Shown: one piece after another, positions 13,296 through 26,100 of the stretch
How positions within the stretch are numbered: the stretch's first letter is position 1
Layout of the letters: each line of letters begins with the position of its first letter
Assembly (NCBI GenBank): GCA_028023455.1
Contig: JAQFVV010006215.1
Span: 5,009,230 to 5,073,229, forward strand
DNA: 64,000 bases
Source of the DNA: Epiperipatus broadwayi
Taxonomy: Eukaryota; Onychophora; Udeonychophora; Euonychophora; Peripatidae
Direction: 5' to 3'
Position numbers and translations under genes: made by a program
Notes under the pieces: generated by a model
What the model saw: the letters and a program-made list of their open reading frames with translations, nothing else
What the model was told of the DNA's origin: nothing
Databases searched by the model: none

Positions 13296-14760
13296 ATTTG
13301 CAATGATCAGTTCATTCCAGGATAAAAGTCTTTCATGTTTAATCTAGTTTCTCCACTTATTACCTTTTCCACTTTATTCTAGGAACTGCCTATTCTCATT
13401 TATCCTCACACATGCATTTTCTAAATCTTAACATCTCTAAATTCAATTTAGGACTTCATTTATTCATGTCTTGTCTTCCAATATTGTGTTTAGTTCAATT
13501 ATATTTTAATCTCATTAATTTTTTTTACTGAATTTTATGTTACCTGATTTCATATATTTCATCTTTGATATATTTCTTATTAATGCAACATGCATTCTTC
13601 CATTACTTGTTGTATGATATAGTTACTGTATTGCTTTTCTATTAAGTATTGATGTCTTGGACTCATAAGTAAGAACTGATAGAAAATATTTTTTGAAAAC
13701 TTTCCAAATCTCTGGACATATTACTTTTAATATTAAATTATTTTTAACAAAAGCAATTTAAATTTATGAATTAATTTCATTCAGTATGTTTCTATCTATA
13801 TTAATAATTTGATCAAATTACAATATTTATAGTTAACTTCTAATTCGTTACTGTAAAGCTTTTTTATTTAATTGAAAAATTATTTAATATTATTTTAACA
13901 ATTTTAATATTTATTCTTAAGTATACTTTGATCTAGCTTTCATTTTTCAGCTATTGTAATATATTGTGCAGTCTGAGGAATTATTTACAAAATAACCATA
14001 TCTTCTGCAAAATAGATGATGTAAGTAATCTTCATTTACTTTAGCTTTCCATTTAATTCATACAATATTTTTTTATAAAATTGCTATAAAGTGTTTTGGA
14101 GAAATATGTCACACTAGCCTACTTATGTACAAATGGTGATGTTCATAATGTTACTATACAACTTTATCATGGAAGTTACACATTGATAAATATTCTATAA
14201 AATTTGATATAATATCCTGGATCTGTCTTGAAGCACCAAATCTTTAATTGTAGCAGGAATGCTTAGAGTTAGTAGCATTTTTATAAGCTATAAATATATC
14301 TGAAAATGAAAATTTCTAACTTACTGGTCCTTTTTGTAAACGGCTTATACTTGTTTGTAAATCCATTTCACTTAAATGCAATCTATTTTTTAGCTGACTT
14401 GATTTCTCTGTCAGTAGTTCATAATGATCTTAATAAATATATAAAATTGATAAATTTATAATATCAGTTGTTTTTTTTTACTTTATAAATGACAATATTA
14501 CTATTGCATTTTTCCATTCATCTAATATACTTATTTAGATATATGTTGTATAACTTTGCCAGAAATTTTGTCACCTGCTCTTTTTAAAATATCCATAAAG
14601 ATACTATTATTTTCTTGAGCTTTTCTATTCTTCATAGAGATTAATACATGTTTCATCTCTTCATTTTAATTTCTTGGTATTTCTAATGTTATATATTGCT
14701 TATAATACTTCTTTCATATACATTTCAATGCAAACAATTTTTTTTAAAAAACTTCTTTAT
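13296..14760 (-). mobile_element. Decayed RTE-like LINE, antisense orientation
   Basis: The minus strand contains a degraded LINE. Near 13670-13620 it reads like the typical C-terminal SYESKTSILNRKAIQ (compare TYGSETWTLNRRAIQ at 42.5 kb). Near 14030-13980 it reads like a broken FADDMVIF reverse-transcriptase box. Near 14620-14560 it has a KRAGDKISGKV-like segment that usually precedes the RT palm. Frames are interrupted throughout. Identification rests on short motif matches by eye. Confidence 0.55.
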
Positions 14761-14833
14761 TTTCCTTAAGAAGTTTTTTAAGAAAATTTGTTTGCATTGA
14801 AATGCATATGAAAGAAGTATTATAAGCAATATA
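14691..14833. repeat. Inverted repeat, about 66-bp arms
   Basis: 14691-14756 is largely the reverse complement of 14768-14833; shared blocks include TTGCTTATAATACTTCTTTC and its complement. It lies at the inner end of the antisense LINE and probably records a LINE 5' inversion or two copies head to head. TTCTAATGTTAT occurs at 14681 and again near 14891. Confidence 0.85.
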
Positions 14834-15479
14834 TACATAAGTATATGAAGATATGCAAAGAAAGTGAAAGAGAAGAATAAGAGAATATATTTCTAATGTT
14901 ATGTGTAGCTGCTATTTTATTTTCTTGGAGAACTCCCCTCCCTTTTTTTTTTTTGTTAGTAGTTGTTTTTTTTTTTTTTATTTTTGAGCTTTATCCTCTT
15001 CATTTCACAATTATATATTTTCTTGTGGCTTTATTAATTCTTTTTCATACTATTTTACAGAGTTTCAAAGATTGTAAATTTTTTAAATGGTTCATTTTTA
15101 AACTATTAATATATTTCTTATTTATAAACATTTACTGTTAAATTGCTATATTTTTGTCCATGCTATTTGTATAGCAGTTGTTAATAAATTTTTGTTATTA
15201 CTTGTTGATTTTATTTGAGTCTGAAACATCATCAAACTGTTTTAACAGGTTTTCTTGATAACTTGCATTTAGACATATTTTGCTAATTGATATTCAGTTT
15301 ATATGTTGCATTTATTAATTATGTTATTATCTTGAAAACATTGCTGTTAGCCAAATATAATGCAACTCTATTGTGTTTTTATCAGGAGACTTCTATTTCT
15401 ATTTCACTGATGAAAAATTTGTTTTTTCCTGTAAATTTTATATATACTAGCTTTCATTTCTGTTGTTATATCTAAGCGT

Positions 15480-16720
15480 AAAAAAAAAAATGTAAAAATT
15501 TTAACTGAACTGAAAAGTAAAAAAGCACTTGGAATTGATAAAATTTCATTTGAGTTGAAAGAATTAATTGATTATTGTAAAGTAATTTAATGGAGTGGTC
15601 AATACTGATTTCCTTGTAATAGTTATGATTCTATTAGAAAAATGCTTAAAGCATTGAAATGTAAAGATTTAGAATTGTTTAATCTCATATAAAGCTAAAG
15701 TAATGTTGAGATTAATATATATGGAAGGCATTTTTTTATCTAACAAGCAGTTGGGATTTAGAAAAGATAGAAGTGTGTGAAAAGTGATTGAAAAATTATT
15801 GCTGAGAAAAAGGAAAGTTGTTTCATTAATCTTGAAAAATCATTTTTAGAGAATTGGAGTATTTGGATATTTTAAAAAAGGTACGTATTAAAAGAAAAAA
15901 TATTTATTAGGAAATTTGTATACAAATCCGAAAATATTTTTATAATTAAGTTTCTTATAGAAAAGAGACTTATAAAGAAAACCATAAAATAAGACTTCTT
16001 TGGTATCAGTTATTTAGATAATTCGATAAATGAGATTGTTTTGATATAATGGTAGAATTAGAATCAGGGGAAAAAGAGCGTTCACTATATCAAATTTGTT
16101 ACAATGCACTTTCAGGTGACTAGTTAAATGAAATGTGTAGAATTGATGAAGTTTAAAAATTTTGATCTAGAAATAAACATGAAATTGAAACAATAAAAAT
16201 AATGAAATGAATAAAAGATTAAGAGTAATCATATGATAAAGCTACAGAGCAACTTAGGTCTTTTAAATATTTGGAAAATTGCACTGATAACAAAAGCAGT
16301 ATTAAAGAATGAATTGCCATAATAAAGCTGATTTTTCAATAAAGTCGTGAAATTTTGTGTTGTTCATTGAAGTTTTATTTAATAAAAATGCTTATGATAT
16401 GTATTATTTGAAATATATGCAATAGATTTAAAGAGTTAAGAAAAAGATATGGAAATATGATATGAAGGCTTAATAAATATGGATTTGTTTAAAAATGGAA
16501 AAGGCAAGTTAGAGAGATAATTAACAATGTAAAATATTAAAAAAAATAAATGAAAAAAAAAGATCATTTATTGATGAAGTTATGAAATAAAAAAGAAATT
16601 GGATTACATACATACTTAGAAGCGAATATAGCTTTAATGTTGAAATGGTAAAATAAATTGTAAGCAAATGGCAAACAATATAGCTTATTACTGATGAATC
16701 ATTCTTGCTTGATCATAAAA
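15480..16720 (+). mobile_element. Decayed LINE reverse transcriptase, second family
   Basis: Broken frames resemble the RT region of a jockey/RTE-type LINE. LKSKKALGIDKISFELK (about 15505-15560) corresponds to the usual KAPGIDGIPAEL box. QLGFRKDRS follows near 15750. FINLEKSFLENW (about 15820-15860) corresponds to FxDLEKAFDxV. RSFKYLEN (about 16257-16280) corresponds to the FKYLGS segment. A basic KWKRQVREI stretch follows near 16490. Stops and frameshifts are frequent, so it is a fossil. The sequence differs from the GHIARRDDNRWT family elsewhere in the window. Confidence 0.6.
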
Positions 16721-16987
16721 TGTAATAGTTTTTCACTTGTTAATGGACAAAAAAATTATGAAAGATATGTTGAAATCATAGATGTTAAGAGACAATAAGA
16801 TAGCATTAGCTATTTGATAATCTTAAGTGAAATAGCTTTAAGGATATTTAAATAATGGTTTAATCTAATTGACAGGTGAACTTTCTTTTTAGAAAATCAC
16901 TAATAATTCTCATAATCATTTATCTGAATATTGTATATAAGTATGTTGTCTTATGAATATTGTTTTTATTTAATGTTATATTTTTAG

Positions 16988-17173
16988 AACAGCACATATT
17001 AAAATGGAAGATCAACAAGTAAATAAAAGGCATAATAAACGTCTTACTGGGCGTAAAGCTTTAAAGAAACAAGGTAAAGAAAAAATAGACGATAAACATT
17101 TAAATGATCGACAGCGAAATCCTAAAGCCTTTGCTTTTCAGTCAGTAGTCAAAGCAGAAAGGTCTTTTCGTAG
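16988..17173 (+). CDS. BMS1: BMS1 first coding exon (16 bp of 5'UTR, then residues 1-56)
   Basis: A pyrimidine-rich acceptor ending TTTTTAG (16981-16987) precedes 16 untranslated bases and ATG at 17004. The acceptor suggests an upstream non-coding exon or trans-splicing, neither of which I can locate. The encoded segment is strongly basic (repeated KR, RKALKKQ) and ends NPKAFAFQSVVKAERSFR, matching the BMS1 N-terminus that carries nuclear/nucleolar targeting. The donor GTAAGT starts at 17174 and leaves two bases of codon 57. ATG 17004 is the first in-frame ATG after the acceptor and gives the expected N-terminal length. Confidence 0.93.
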
Positions 17174-20100
17174 GTAAGTTTTAACATGAAACCATTTTTA
17201 TTATAGGTTTTGTTATTGAAGTTATATTTTTTTAACATGGTTACTTGATTTGTCTTCTATAAATTTATGTAATGTAAATGTACATCCTATACTACAGTAT
17301 GCATTTGACCGTGTTCTGTTTATGATTTAAGGCTTAACTATCTCAACATACCAGTCTTGAAGGACTATACATACTTTCACAAATTAATGATTGCTGTTGA
17401 CATAACTTATTTTATTATATATATTATAGTCATTCAAAAATGTTATGAATACATACATATATTTTTGAATTTATTTTTTAAAATTAATTTGTTTTAAGTT
17501 ATTTTACTTACAGAATAGCTGTATATAAATAACTATTGATAAAGACTACAATGTTGTGGATGAATTATTAAAAAACATGAAAGGAATTCAGAAATAATTT
17601 AAAAATTATGCATTTTTAAAAAAATTCAAAGAACAAAAAAAGAATCATGTAAAGATTAATCCATCAAAAAATTTCAGAAAACAAATATCAAAACTTGTTC
17701 ACAAAATTGCTCTAAGTATGCACTCATCAGTAAACTTAAAGCAAGTGTTTCATATTTAAAGTGGAGTTGTTTTTAGGGTATTTGTGATTTTCATACACAC
17801 CTGATAATATTTAAAATAAGCAGAAAAAAAGACAGTGAATTAAGATATGTCATTTGATTTAAATGTGTTTGTACTCATAAAACCTTTTAGATTTATGTAT
17901 AAAGGTAGTGAACTTTTGATGCATCATTTTTCGACAAACTGGAGAAAATAAATGATAGGTACATAAAAATAATAAAACAAGTCTTAACTTAAAATTTATG
18001 GATAAAAAGTAATTTAATGATTGTCCCTTGAAGATAGTAATCATAAAGTATAACTTAATCATTGGATGTAAATACTATTGGGATATTACAATTCAAAACA
18101 TTCCACACTTATTTGCAAAATGTGTGTCTGCATACATATATACACATTTACAGGTTATATATATATCTTTAAATATAATAATTACATAGATTTAAAAAAT
18201 TAGAGATAATATTAATCACATATAGCCACCAGATTTGTTTTAGTAAATAATCTTTTCTAATAATTAATTCATTATAAAAATAATTAAATTGATATTTATT
18301 TGCTTATGATCAATTTTACTGCTTCAGTTATCTCTGAAAATGTTAAGACTTTCAATATAAAGTTGCAAATAAAACTTTTAAGACTTAATAGAAAATTGCA
18401 ACTAAACAAAAATCTCTTTTTAAAGCTTAATTCTTTCTAAAGTAAAAAAAAATAAATAGTTATTCTCTCTGAATTATAAACATTAAGCGGAAATACGATA
18501 ATTATTTTTTAATTTTCTTAAAGCAAATAAAACTATCAATTCAAATTTTAAAAAAAGGTAAACATTTTCATTAGGAATGTGATTTGTTAACAATAGATGT
18601 TAAAAAAGATGACTGAAAAACAGAGAATGCATATTTCTATAGCTTTGAATTCACAGGCCAAAAAATAGTTGATACAGAAATATGATGTATGCATATCCAA
18701 TGGATTAAGAGTTCATTATATATAAAAATGATAGAATGAAAACCTGTTAATTATAGATAAGTTACGGATTATTCATTGAAATATTGTACATGTAAACCAT
18801 AATTTAGGCATTTAGCTTTAAGTACAATTCAAGTATTATACTTCAAAATATTTCATATTTGTTATTTGCAAAGTATATAGGTATTTGTATATTGTAGTAT
18901 ATTTATTTTAGTACAAGTTGCATTGGCAATTTAGAAGTTTAAATTTCCAAATTCCTGAAAAGAAAATAATATTTTTCTTTTTAAATATCTGATTGTATTT
19001 TTTTTTTTTTGACAACGTAAGTTATATATATATTTAAGTTAATGAGATTAAAAAAAAGATATAAAGAGAATAAGAAAAAGTTACTTTGATTTTTGTTAAG
19101 ATAAGAAAACATTCTTATCTCAAAATTAATTAGCAACCCTTAAAGTTAAAATCACAATATTCTTTTCGTAATTAAAGGTGGCGATCAAAGGAGAAAAAGG
19201 ATGACTTTGAGAATAAAATTACTTCAAATTTTGTCAAAGTTAACAGGTGTCAACAGAATGTGTGCAGCAGTCTAAAAGTCAGAGAGACTATAAAAAGCAA
19301 ACACATTGTGCATCGGTCATCTTGGATCTTTGTTTCTAAAGAAAGCAGTTGAATATAAAATTGATTTTCTACAAAGTCATAAAGATTGTGCCAAACTACT
19401 CTCACCAGCATGTTGAATCATCGTAAGATGTGTGAGTAAAGAAAGTTCATTTGCCGATGTTTTCTTCCTTCTTGAAGTCATAATAATGCCATGAGTCAAA
19501 CCATCACCTACCTGAATTTGAATCCCGGACTACCTACAAGCTGTAAGAAGAGTGTACAGCGGATCCCTCCCAGGACAAATCCAAGCATGGTAAACTACCC
19601 AGTACTATACATGAACTTTTAAACTTACTGGTAAGAAACTTTGTTGCATAAATTAGAAGTCATCACTTTCTTGAACTATAATGATACCAATGCTGTATTG
19701 AATCAGATTATTAAAAATCTAAATCTTAAGAGCAGTAATTTTTAATAACCTTTTAATTTTGATTTTATATTTTTATTCTCTTAATAATATTATAAATATT
19801 TTATTATGAATTAATAGACCTGAATATAACTTATGTTGTGTCTAATTAAGTTTATTATTATGAGATAATATTAGTTAAACTCTATCATTATTATTTTATC
19901 GGTAATAGTATGAAAACTGAACACTACCGTCTGATGGCGCTGTTTTTCACAAAACGCACATTAATATACCGTTTTAGCGGCCTTAACTTAAGGCTTACAG
20001 TACAAGAGGTGTTTTTTGAGCCGTAACAGGCCGCCTGAGGGTGATGTATTCTACGATTACATAACGAAATGCTACGCCCATTGCATTGTGACAGTATTCG

Positions 20101-23100
20101 TCAAGTGAGCGCTCTTGAACTCTCGCTATGGTCAGATTTGATGGTAGCCGTATTTGAAAGAGACGAAACTCTGCAAAAATTCATTGTCTGAAATTTTTTA
20201 GAAAGCGTAGTGGAATTAGTATTCCATATTAAGAATTATCATGTCATCACACACGCTTCCCTACGCTTTTCAACTGCACACAACTTGAAAAGGTTCCTTT
20301 TTTCAGCAGAGTTTTTTTTCGATTTCACGCGCAAATGCCCGTTTACGCGTGAATCCATGCGAGAACCATCAAATGTCATCTGCTAGTTGTCGGAATTGGT
20401 CAAATCTGAGTGAATTGCCAGCTGGCCACACAAGTGGATGCACAATATTGTGTTTTCCCAGAAAGAGAAACTCCTGCAGGCATATCTATGTAGGTCTGCA
20501 TAAGGGAAGTTGATTCGAAGGCTCCAAAATCCCGTAACTTACAGCTTTGAGGCTTCCCTATTATTTTATTTGCGGGTTACTTTTGGCTGCTGTTTTTTTA
20601 TGCCCCCGAAAATGGTGTTTTTGGTTTTTTTTTACTTGTTTTGCTTCATAACTTGTCCAAAGTTTCGTTTCTTTTTGATTCAATAAATTATTTTATGGGA
20701 AATTGTTTTTGTTGTTCACATGATTATAAAAAAGGTAGGTAATATTTGATAAGTTTCATTAACAGTTAAAGTAGGTAATATTATATTATACTAAAAAAAA
20801 AAAAAGGAGTTTATTCAAAAGGCCCCACCAAAAAAAAAAAATAATAATAATAAAGAACTGTGTGGTAACATAATAAAATATTCAAAAAAAAAATTATCAA
20901 AAGAAGTTGATAATTAAAAATCAAAACAAACCTTCCCCGCTACCCCACCTTCTCTGGCTTAAAAAAAAAATTGTTCTTTAAAAACGAACTGTTTATGTTT
21001 TTTTTTAAAATTAAAGGCCCAAAAAATTAAGGAAGAACTTTTTGCTATTATATAAAGCTTTCTGTAGCGTAAAGGCTTGAAACAAAAAAAAAAAGGACGA
21101 CAATTCAAAATCAAAACAACTCCCCCACCCTCTAAAAAACCAAGTGTTGATTTATTCAAAAGTACCGGATTGTTGAAGTCTTTCAGCAAATCAAAACATC
21201 AACCAAAAAAAAAAAAAGAAGATAAATTAAAAGCAAACAACCAATTCCCCCTCCACCATCTAAAAACAACAAAGTGTTTGTTACCGTATTTTTGTGTAAA
21301 CAAACTGATGGAGCATTAATCGATAATTTAAAAGCAAACCAACACCTCTACACCATCTAAAAACAAAGTATTTGTTTCTTAAAAAAAACTAACCAAAAAA
21401 AATGTGTGAAAAAAAATTTGGTTTACCGTAAATAATAATATGTAAAGAAACCTATGGACAGTTAGTCGTTAATTTACAAACAAACCAACACCCCTAGACC
21501 ATCTAAAAACAAAGTATTTGTTTATTTAAAAAAAAACCCGAGTGGAATAAAAAAAAAACTTTGGTGGTTTACTGTTGCCAACAGAAAAAAATTTTAAACC
21601 GGTTGAAAAAAAAAAAATCTTTTACCATAATATTATGTAAACAAACAGACGGCCGTGAATCAGTATATTGATGTGAATTGAGCAACAAAGAGTGCCATCA
21701 GACGGTAGGTTCAGCATTCATACAATTACCATTTTAGCAAATAAATTGCTGATGCTATATTAAAAAATACAATCCTCCAATGTATTAAATAATTGATAAT
21801 AGTAACTTGGGGTAAAAGAGTGAAAAAAAGCCTATTTAAAATGCAATAATTAAAAAATGGAAGAAAAATATTGACTTTTGGACATGACAAAAGTATACAG
21901 TATAGAGAATAATGAAGTGAGATGTGTAACAGATAAAGATTACTATTTATAGTTAAAAGAGGAATAAATTGAGGTGAAAGAATTACAATATAAAGATAGG
22001 TTTGAATTAATTTATAGTAAAACAAAATGCTTGTTTGACAAAATTAGATCAATTAAATCAAAAAATAGTAAAAAAAAAGTAGATGTAATGAAAAGATGGG
22101 AAATATGTATAAGAGATTTGTATATGATGTATAATAAGGCTCAAATGTGTTATTTGAAGAATAAATTGTTTTTATTATTCAGATCTTGTGATTTTTAATT
22201 ACTGTATATATTTTACTATAACCATTCAATTTTCTACTTAACATATTTTCACCTTTTATTTTCAATCTTAATATTTATTTGAATTAATAATCAAATGTTT
22301 TATTTTATTATATTTTTGCTTGAAAGTTTATAGGAAGTTTGAATTCTGGAAGCGACAGACTATGAATGATACACGGACCTTGATTTCTAAAGTCTGCCAC
22401 TCTACCACTGCATTTAACCAGACAGGACATCGAATTAGTATTTGAATAAGATTTATTATATTAGTCTTTTATTGATGATATGATAGTATTTGCAGATAAT
22501 GAAATGAGCTTTAACAAAATGTTATGAATGATTGATCAAATTTATAGAAAGTCTTAGTATCACAATCATATTATTTAAGTCCAAAACAGGTTTGCACATA
22601 CAATCAAGATTGATAATTGGGCAGGAAGTTTTAAAACAAGGATTTAATATTTTTTAAATATTTATGAAATTGGTTGTAATTGTCTGATAGAAAGAGAACT
22701 GCCACTGTTAATCAAATGTAATAAATTATTTTTGACATCTGGAAAAGTTGTAATTAGAGTATGACTTTGTGAAAGAAATATGAAAAAAATGGAAATCCTT
22801 TAAAGTGGAAAGATAGAGTTTGCTATTTGCATAAATTTGCATTACTAGTTTCTTAGTTACAATATGGCTATGGCGGCTGTGTCCCTTGAATGCGCTCGGC
22901 CACACTTATGTAAAGAATTTTAAAAAAGTCAGTTTTGTGTGTTTATGCGTCTTTAGCGCAAATCATAGTTATATGTTGAAGAAGGTAAATGGAAAAAATA
23001 TTATTTATTTTTTATGGAACTTATGAAGTAGAAGAGAAAATTAGATTGTGCATATAATTGAAGTTAGATTTGAACTTTAAATTATTAAATAATTTAAACT

Positions 23101-26100
23101 TCAGTCTATTTATCATCTTATATACTCATCACTTTCACTATACACAAACTTTAAATCTATATTTATGTATATTAAATAACCTACTGGAAGGCAAAAATAT
23201 TCTCAGCATCCATACATGGAGGATTCTACATCTATTTTTTTGTCATCTAATTATGATTAACTATATATACACATATGTGAAAGTACATTTTTGATTTGTC
23301 CATGTTTACATTTATTTCTTAATATCAGCACTATACTGATGCTTTTATTGGATCTCATCAGCCATTTTTTGGATAGTAAGATTATTCAAACATGTTGAAG
23401 AAATGACTAAAATCTGCTATGTTCCCAGATGATTTGTGTTATTCAAAATATTGATAGTGCTAATCTTAACAACTTACAAAAGTATACACAAACAAATCAT
23501 AAACATATATTCATATTTACCTGTGAAAATTTTCATTTGAATATCTTGTATATTTATACTTAAGTCAAATTATCTATAAAGAAATAATAAGTTATGATAA
23601 TTTTCCAGCAATAAAAAGTATCTACACTGCTGAATCTGATATGAATTTTTAGCATTAAGAATTGTAATAAAGTTTGTATTAGCATCATTATTATGACATG
23701 TCCATATTGCATGTATGAGATGTAAATGGAAAATAATTTCAATTATATTTTATTACTCTTATAACATTAAAGATTATTAATAATCATCAAATAACAGTTA
23801 TAAAATATTTATTTTAATAAATGTTTAAACTATTTTTTTTTTTTTTAGATCTCAGGATATTACTACAAAAAAGCATCACATTCCTTTAATAAATAGGACT
23901 CCTTTAGAACCTCCACCCATAATTGTTGCTGCTGTAGGACCTCCCAAAGTAGGGAAAACTACTTTATTAAAATGCCTAATAAAAAATTTTACTCATCAAA
24001 ATTTGATTTCAGTACAAGGTCCTATTACTATAGTAACTGGTAAATCCTTTTTTTAAGCTAATTTGTTTACTTATTTATACATATGCAACACGTAAATATA
24101 CACATACTATGCATTTGAATAAATATAGTATATATGCACATATAAATCCAAATAAATATGTTGTTTTTTGTATGTAAATAAATAAATATTAGCCAAATGG
24201 GTCATTTAATAGCAAATTTTATTATTTTAATACAAAAAAAAAAAAAGCTTTTGGTAACATTTTGTTTTGCTCTTCAGTACCCATATAGGTATATATATGT
24301 ATATGAATTAATAATAGAGAAATATATATATACATTATATATAGTGAAATCTAGAAAGTAATTATAAATAAAAATTGTAATTCAAAAAACAAAATCTACA
24401 TGTCACTATATTATAATGATCATGCAGCATAGCAAATATGCACTCAATTGTTAAAAATTATTTAATGTTCTTTTAGATTTAAAATATTATTTTGAATGTG
24501 TGGGCATGGTGATATAGATTTATAAGCAATCTTGCATGGATAAATAAAACTTATAATATTTATTAAAATGAATTTTAAAAAAATAAATTAAATTCATATT
24601 AGATGGCTTAAAATAAAGAAAAAAAAAGAAAGATTAAAATAATTATATTTCAATTTTTGTTTGAAAAAAGAAAATTAATTTGATCAAATTTACTGATAGT
24701 AAATGAATCTACATACAGTAATCAAAAGATAAGAAGTTTTCAATTTATTATTATCTTTTAATTATTAATCGATTGTATACTTGCAATTGAAAAGAAAAAG
24801 AGGACACATTTAGGGAGGGAATTATTATTTATTCATTCATTGTTTTAATTTGATCTGAATAGTAGTTTAGCAGTATAAACTTTTTAGCTTTTATGAACTT
24901 TAATGTAGCTAAAAATATTTTCACGGTTTACTGTAGTTTTTGAGGAAAAATCGTCCTTATCAAAAATATGAGACCAAAGGATCAGTGTTTTCTAGACACT
25001 AAAATGTACTAACTCTCCACACACTATGTAAATTTCTTCTAGAAGTTCCTGAATTCGAATGTCAAGGCCTAACCCAGGCTTAATTTTAAATGCCTATGGA
25101 AAATGTGTGTCTCCATTGACTTATTTTGTCTTGAAAAATGGAACATTTCAAAAGGAAACCATTTGATAGAGAGAACATTATGATTTTATGCCATTCTGAT
25201 CAGTAATGGGAGTAAGACTATTCTTTTTAAAGCTAAAAAAACAACAACAATATATTGAAAAGGCCTTAAATCAGTACAATCTGATTCTTTGTTAACGTTC
25301 TTTTTGTATATATTAGTTGTTTGGTCATTGTTATCCATTTATGTCTTACACTATATGAATGCATTTTAAAATAATTAGTTTTAATTTTGTATGTGTGTGT
25401 ATATATGTGAATTAATTTTAATTATGAAATACATTGTTAGTTTTAATTCAACTTGTTTTTTTTTTATTTAGCAACTTTCATTTTCAAATGATCATTTTAG
25501 TATTTATCAATTAAGAAAAAAAAAATTAAAGATACTTTTAAGTAAAGAGATTGTTTAACCATTAAGCAAATTTGTTAGGATATTTTGTAAATTGAGGGAT
25601 TCTGTTTTTGAAATTGATCAATTTAGTATGGCACCCTGATAAACAAATAAAGTGCATTATTTTTTATTTAAATTAAATTATTGCTGAATGAAAAGAAAAA
25701 CTATTTTAAAATATTAGTGCTGATTTTGGGGAGGTGATTGAGAAATATAACCTGTTTTAGATTCAATCATCTCCATTTTTATCTACTTTAGCTGTATCTA
25801 TGAAATTTGCACTTGTTTAGTCCTATTTAAAGGTTGTCCCTCAAAGTTACCGGTATCATAAAATGGCAACTAACATTGGGCACCATTTGTTATGGTACAG
25901 AGTCACCTGGTGTGAAGTTGGGGTAATGGCACTCCATCATTATCATCCCCAGTTAATGAATCAAATTTAAATATAAAATTAAGTACAAATGAATAAACAT
26001 GAGAGATCAGCAAGAAATAAAACTAAGTATGAGTTCACCAGTATTACAAAAGAAAAAAAATAAATAAATCAACAGTCAACTTTGTGACTGGATTTGAAAT

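Noticed and set aside
19150-19660. Solo LTR
   Set aside because: A TATA-like box and GC-rich context are suggestive, but no TG...CA ends, target-site duplication, primer-binding site or second copy could be found.
21077-21319. Lysine- and proline-rich frame of 80 residues
   Set aside because: Lies wholly inside the degenerate A-rich tandem array of the TIR transposon; composition artefact.
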